Below are positions 7,208-10,710 of a stretch of 10,710 nucleotides of DNA, piece after piece. The DNA is from Cephalothrix spiralis (taxonomy: Eukaryota; Nemertea; Palaeonemertea; Archinemertea; Cephalotrichidae). Each line of letters opens with the position of its first letter. Positions within the stretch are counted from its first letter, which is position 1. Location of the stretch: positions 1 to 10,710 of the forward strand of contig JAUCNG010395256.1 of NCBI GenBank assembly GCA_032353305.1, given 5' to 3'. Under the pieces are notes generated by a model, which had not been told where the DNA came from, did not search any database, and saw only the letters and a list, made by a program, of their open reading frames with translations. A program made the position numbers and the translations under genes.

Positions 7208-7766
7208 CTATATTCTAGTTTCTACGAAAGGTTTGAAAGTATCGATAATATTATTATTAACCATCAATATTGTATTGTATAATAAATACTGAGAATAATA
7301 ATAAAACATTGTTTTAATATCTTCTTTCAAGTGTTCCCAACCTGATACAACATTTCTCTGAGAAATAATTATATTCTTCCATTTTTCTGTAAATGATAAC
7401 AACCAGTTGCAGGGCCCGCGGAAGCAATTCTCCAATAATTTTGAGGATTTTAGAATTTAGAGCTCTCAGAAGGCTCCTAACCCCCATCCCTGATTGATTT
7501 CTCAACGGATTTGGGTGAATTAAAAAGTGACATTTTTTATTATTGGTGGGGGGGGGCTGAAGCCCCACCCTCAGCCCCCCGGCTTTGAGAGAATTAATAG
7601 ATTCAATTGAAAAGTTATTTCAATTTTATCCAATTTCAATAAATATCCCTCAGCTAAAAGAAAAATGGAATCAGAATGGATTTTGTTATCGGTAAAACAA
7701 TTTATTTCCTCAAAATCTTTTGATTTGCGACCGTCACAATGCTGTGAATAAAGCTTCCTATAGGTA
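7208..7766 (-). pseudogene. Possible minus-strand gene fragment interrupted by a repeat
   Basis: Two minus-strand open stretches share one frame. The upstream one (7766 to about 7580) begins after a good acceptor-like ACCTATAG and includes KDFEEINCFTDNKIHSDS and LLKLDKIEITFQLN. The downstream one (about 7410 to 7208) reads NWLLSFTEKWKNIIISQRNV, WEHLKEDIKTMFYYYSQ, and ends DTFKPFVETRI and a stop. Between them lies a GC-rich repeat (7410-7580) with stops. The residue mix looks protein-like, but open frames of this length are expected by chance in AT-rich DNA and I do not recognise the family. This may be an old gene piece broken by an insertion, or nothing. Confidence 0.2.
7410..7580. mobile_element. 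GC-rich repeat element with poly-G/poly-C hairpin
   Basis: The left end, CAGGGCCCGCGGAAGCAATT, matches the terminus of the MITE at 980-1116. The right end is a hairpin: GGGGGGGCTGA, a short loop AGCCCCACCC, and TCAGCCCCCC. The right end does not show the CCCTG expected of a complete copy and no target duplication is seen, so this is a partial or rearranged copy. Confidence 0.5.
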
Positions 7767-7896
7767 CACACAATCAACGTTCCAACCTAATACACACAAT
7801 TAACATTTATATGCAGTCTTGCAAATGACGTCATTTACTCGTCCCGCGATGTGACGATAGAGCTATGAAAAATGTTAGATTCTGTTGATAGCACAA

Positions 7897-7978
7897 ATAT
7901 TGTTGAATCTTGAGGGCATTAAAAGCAGTTATTTTCATGAAAATAACCACCTGTAATGCCATCAAGATTCAACAATAT
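7897..7978. repeat. Near-perfect 82-bp palindrome
   Basis: The outer arms are ATATTGTTGAATCTTGA and its inverse. A GGCATTA pair follows, then a mismatched hexamer, and the core GTTATTTTCATGAAAATAAC (7928-7947) is a perfect 20-bp palindrome without a loop. Such a zero-loop structure is typical of a tiny palindromic MITE or a head-to-head duplication. It is not a good microRNA precursor because there is no terminal loop. Confidence 0.85.
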
Positions 7979-8535
7979 CTGTATATAATATAGATCATTA
8001 TAGGAAAAACTATGAAGTTAATTATAAGACTTTGGAATATTACATAGTTTTGAATTAGTATTGATATGACATACATTAACTGAAAGTATATTGCCAAAAT
8101 CAATATTTTTTTAAATCAAATAATAATAGTTAAATTGAGTGCTTTAATTGTACGAAATGCAAAATAGCAAGGCAAGTAAATAAAAAGCTTTTAATGATAC
8201 AATTGTTAATTAACATGTTCTCATGCGGACATAATTTAAATTGAACACGATGAAAATGCCATGTTGGACCTTTGTATTTAAAAACACTTGAATGATCCTT
8301 AATAGTTTGTTCACTTATATTATTGATACAATTTTGTTTTGTTTTTGATGATGGTAACGGTATCAAAAGCAAATATTTATATATAAACAACGATTTCAGC
8401 ACGTCCATAGGCCTAGTGATTTTGCTATGGAAACGACAAAGACAAACAAGATCAGAAAAAGCAGCCCATCATTTGTTTCAGATTTTAATAGCGTCGGACA
8501 CAGACATATATATCTTTAATATTAACGAGATTAAA
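7979..8535. other. Upstream region of the TRP-like gene
   Basis: No clear TATA box or initiator could be chosen among the many A/T runs. The downstream frame stays open back to 8323 but has no ATG before 8536. A strong acceptor, CATCATTTGTTTCAG|ATTTTA (AG at 8480-8481), lies in frame 18 codons before that ATG. An upstream exon, coding or untranslated, may therefore be spliced on here. Confidence 0.4.
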
Positions 8536-9699
8536 ATGGATATGATGGACTTAGATTCATACATTGAGTTTATTCAGTTAGATGACGTAAACAAATTAAT
8601 GGAATACTTAAACTCAATTCAAATAACTGTGAATGAATTTTGTAAACGAGAATTAGTCTACGATAAAAAAGCAAATGGTGACGTCATTAAAACCCTACAT
8701 CTATTTAAATGGCCACTCTCGATTGCAATTGCTTGTGGATGCAGAAATATGATTGAACTGTTTCTTGAAAATGATGCTGATGTAACAGTTCGAGATATTA
8801 ATGATTATAATATTATTCATATTCTCGTTATTTGCGCGAAAGGAAATTCGGAACTTTACGTAGAAATCTTCAAATATTTGATGAATTATATGAATATATT
8901 TCAGAAGAAGAAATTATTAATGAGTGAGGACAATACTGGAAAGCGTCCGCTTGAACTTACGGCTCATTACAAACTATTTGATCTTGTAATTGAAATTTTG
9001 AAAACAGAAGATGTCTACATCTTGGATATCAAAAGGTTTAGCATGTATAAGAAAATCACCTATAATCTTGGTGAATATGCCTACAATGGTACTAGGGCAT
9101 TTTTATCGCCATTAATGACTTTATCAACTATATCAAATGGATCGAAAGATTACGATGAATTAAAAGCGAGTAAGTTTCTTGAAACAGAACTTTTCAAAAC
9201 ATGGATTAAAAGAACCAAACAGGCAACATTACCTGGATTGATATTTTCATCCGTTTTACGAATTCTTTATTGTCTATTAATTATAATTATTTTTCTGATT
9301 AGGTCTATTAATTTTCTCACTAAACTTTCTATGATTTCAATACTTCTATTTTTTCAGCTCACGATTGTATTACTTTTCATTTTTGGAATTTTCTTTTTGA
9401 AAAACATCTCATGCAAACAGCGCCTTATGATAGCAAAACAAGCTGGAAGTGATATTTGTTTCTTTTTTATCTTATCTGTTTTCGAATTTGGAACAATATT
9501 TATTACATTGTCTGCTAATAACCAATCACGTATGATCTATTGGGATTTTATCACTAAGACACTATTCCTGGAATCATCATTACTTTATATATCACATGTG
9601 AAGTTCTTGAATTCCTACCAACTTTTGGGGTTTTCTTTAATTGTATACGAAATATGCTGTACATCATGCTTAAATTCTCGTTTGTTTATTTTTCTTTAA
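8536..9699 (+). CDS. Ankyrin-repeat TRP-type cation channel, N-terminal part (frame broken near 9651)
   Basis: Starting from an ATG in good context (TTAAAATGG), 387 codons are open; the last 15 or so (after about 9651) are out of the ancestral frame. Residues 1-160 hold divergent ankyrin repeats, the clearest at about 58-90 (WPLSIAIACGCRNMIELFLE, then NDADVTVRD) and 91-100 (the TRPV-like NIIHILV). Another repeat follows at 131-158. A linker (about 160-215) leads to a pre-S1 helix with FKTWIKR. Helices follow at about 232-256 (S1), 264-288 (S2), 307-326 (S3) and 338-353 (S4), then the S4-S5 linker YQLLGFSLIVYE. The order matches TRPV, and more loosely TRPA, non-selective cation channels of the plasma membrane; the subfamily is not certain. 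The N-terminus is short compared with full TRP proteins, so an upstream exon may exist. The coding stretch has no intron. The frame ends at TAA 9697 because of a small indel. Confidence 0.75.
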   Translation: MDMMDLDSYIEFIQLDDVNKLMEYLNSIQITVNEFCKRELVYDKKANGDVIKTLHLFKWPLSIAIACGCRNMIELFLENDADVTVRDINDYNIIHILVICAKGNSELYVEIFKYLMNYMNIFQKKKLLMSEDNTGKRPLELTAHYKLFDLVIEILKTEDVYILDIKRFSMYKKITYNLGEYAYNGTRAFLSPLMTLSTISNGSKDYDELKASKFLETELFKTWIKRTKQATLPGLIFSSVLRILYCLLIIIIFLIRSINFLTKLSMISILLFFQLTIVLLFIFGIFFLKNISCKQRLMIAKQAGSDICFFFILSVFEFGTIFITLSANNQSRMIYWDFITKTLFLESSLLYISHVKFLNSYQLLGFSLIVYEICCTSCLNSRLFIFL

Positions 9700-10076
9700 T
9701 TTCATGTTTTATTCTGTTTTTTTACATACTTTGTTTTGAAGCTGGTGATCATTTAACCTTCTTTCAGTTATTCTATGACAATTTTTTACTTTTGCTTAAT
9801 GATTTTTCTTTCACACAAAAGAAAATGAATCAGCAAATATTCCAATTGTATCATATTGCTTATGTTTTTATTGTCCAAATTCTATTGTTATCTTTTGTTA
9901 TTGCTGTTATTACCGACGAGTATTCTAAATTCAATGATACTGCTGGAGTCACAGCTACTCTCGAAAATTTAAAGCGGCATAGCAAAATTTTTAGCCTCCG
10001 GTCAATTATAGCGAAACCCTTTCGAAAAAATGATAACCAAAATATCGCTGTTACAGAGTTAGCCCATACATCCTAA
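9654..10076 (+). CDS. TRP-type channel, C-terminal part: S5, pore, S6 and tail (other frame)
   Basis: This 140-codon stretch continues the same channel in a different frame. MLYIMLKFSFVYF completes the S4-S5 linker and starts S5 (to about residue 28). The pore helix and filter follow (FFQLFYDNFLLLLNDFSF, about 36-53). S6 comes next (about 63-88, ending LLLSFVIAVITDEYSKF, matching the conserved NLLIAxxxDxY end of S6), then a basic tail of about 50 residues with LKRHSKIF. The filter position usually G-[D/E] in TRPV/TRPA reads ND. The ATG at 9654 is internal to the channel and is not a plausible independent start. The part is annotated separately only because the frame is broken. Whether the break is real or a sequence error is open. 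No canonical AATAAA follows within the window. Confidence 0.75.
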   Translation: MLYIMLKFSFVYFSLISCFILFFYILCFEAGDHLTFFQLFYDNFLLLLNDFSFTQKKMNQQIFQLYHIAYVFIVQILLLSFVIAVITDEYSKFNDTAGVTATLENLKRHSKIFSLRSIIAKPFRKNDNQNIAVTELAHTS

Positions 10077-10640
10077 TTCCAATTTTGGCCATTTCAAGAT
10101 GTAGATTACTCCACGTGACATTTGTACTATTTGTTACACTCATACTAATTAGCATCAAATCAGCCAAAAAATTTGCTTCAAATATAATGCGTCCCGAAAG
10201 ATTGCTTTATGTCAAAATAATCGTAAAAACCCAATAATCATAACATCCAAATTGTAATATACAATCTCCGTGAGAATTTCTTTTGAAATCCCGCAATATA
10301 TTGTCATAGGGCCGCGGGGAAATAGAAGAAATGGGGAACTATTTTTTCTACGTCATCGACACAATTGATCAAAAGTATACTATTATTGATAAGATCTGCA
10401 TTTAATGTAGTTCAATTAATTTTTTACTACTTAATTTTCTGTACTGTGGTTTATTCGTTTGTCACTATATTATTTAATCCATTTTTTCGCATTTGTAAAT
10501 GTTGTATTTGTACTTTTTCCTCCTATAAGACTTATAAATAGACAATAACTAATATGATGTAAATACTATATAATGTACAAGTGCTTCTGTAAATATGCGT
10601 ATATGTATAGTTATTATTTTAAAAACATTATAAAAAAATA
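10077..10640. other. 3' flank of the TRP-like gene
   Basis: AT-rich, without AATAAA, so the polyadenylation site cannot be set. At 10307-10320 there is an AGGGCCGCGGGGAA motif resembling the terminus of the elements at 980 and 7410, but no second end is found. No other gene or RNA is visible. Confidence 0.4.
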
Positions 10641-10710
10641 GCCCACTGGGCTGTGTAGCTCACTTGGGATTTGCCTTAAGCTATGATCAAAACCCTAGGA
10701 GGAGATAGAT
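10641..10710 (+). mobile_element. Partial tRNA-like SINE head at window edge
   Basis: GGCTGTGTAGCTCACTTGGG contains an A-box-like TAGCTCACTTGG, as in the 5' half of a tRNA. It is followed by TTAAGCTATGATCAAAACCC and a block shared with 5523-5557. The B box and the rest of the element would lie beyond the window, so the assignment is provisional. GCCCACTGGGC just upstream is a small palindrome. Confidence 0.45.

Noticed and set aside
7897-7978. Palindrome as a Rho-independent terminator or microRNA
   Set aside because: The context is eukaryotic, there is no loop and no T tract belonging to the stem.
8130-8408. Minus-strand 92-residue open frame upstream of the channel gene
   Set aside because: It shows no recognisable domain, overlaps the upstream frame of the channel, and is within chance length for AT-rich DNA.
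9651-9656. Programmed ribosomal frameshift
   Set aside because: There is no classical slippery heptamer or obvious downstream structure. A dinucleotide duplication is simpler.
1-10710. CRISPR array, toxin-antitoxin, phage or viral gene cluster
   Set aside because: There are no regularly spaced repeats and no such genes. The sequence has eukaryotic gene structure throughout.

Overview
The window looks like AT-rich genomic DNA from an invertebrate animal. The evidence is spliced exons with GT...AG borders, AATAAA polyadenylation signals, many short non-autonomous transposon remnants and tRNA-derived SINE pieces, and an animal TRP-type channel gene. There are no bacterial operons, ribosome binding sites or CRISPR arrays. 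I cannot name the species; a marine invertebrate is a guess from the style of the repeats.

Positions 1 to about 6430 hold the 3' part of a plus-strand gene for a mucin-like type I membrane protein. I reconstruct it from splice sites: a partial exon (1-69), a small exon (1634-1726), a large exon (2841-3287), a possible duplicated mini-exon (3517-3564) and a terminal exon (5783-6222). Every internal border is phase 1, so any internal exon can be skipped or added without shifting the frame. The protein is rich in Thr, Ser and Asn, has an unusual density of N-glycosylation sequons, and ends in a 10-residue repeat, one membrane helix and a short basic, aromatic cytoplasmic tail. The introns carry several transposon-like elements: a fold-back element (210-580), a hAT-like MITE with a probable 8-bp target duplication (980-1116), a diverged inverted-repeat element (about 1918-2365), a perfect 20-bp hairpin (2573-2615), a tRNA-derived SINE (about 4028-4260) and a large fold-back element flanked by TA (4965-5409).

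Positions 6230-8300 are mostly repeat-derived or anonymous. Inverted repeats at 6236 and 6885 bracket the likely 3' UTR. A GC-rich element lies at about 7410-7580, and a near-perfect 82-bp palindrome at 7897-7978. Two weak minus-strand open stretches in one frame flank the GC-rich element and may be an old gene fragment.

Positions 8536-10076 hold a second plus-strand gene: an apparently intronless ankyrin-repeat TRP channel, closest in layout to TRPV/TRPA. Its reading frame is broken once, in the S4-S5 linker at about 9651, by what looks like a duplicated AT dinucleotide. Downstream, S5, the pore loop, S6 and the C-terminal tail are intact in another frame. The window ends in a partial tRNA-like SINE head, of which a short related piece also lies at about 5525.

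The two genes show no functional link. I found no convincing new multi-gene system. The most interesting items are the phase-1 mucin gene with an exon apparently arising by tandem duplication, the single break in the channel gene, and the atypical pore filter.
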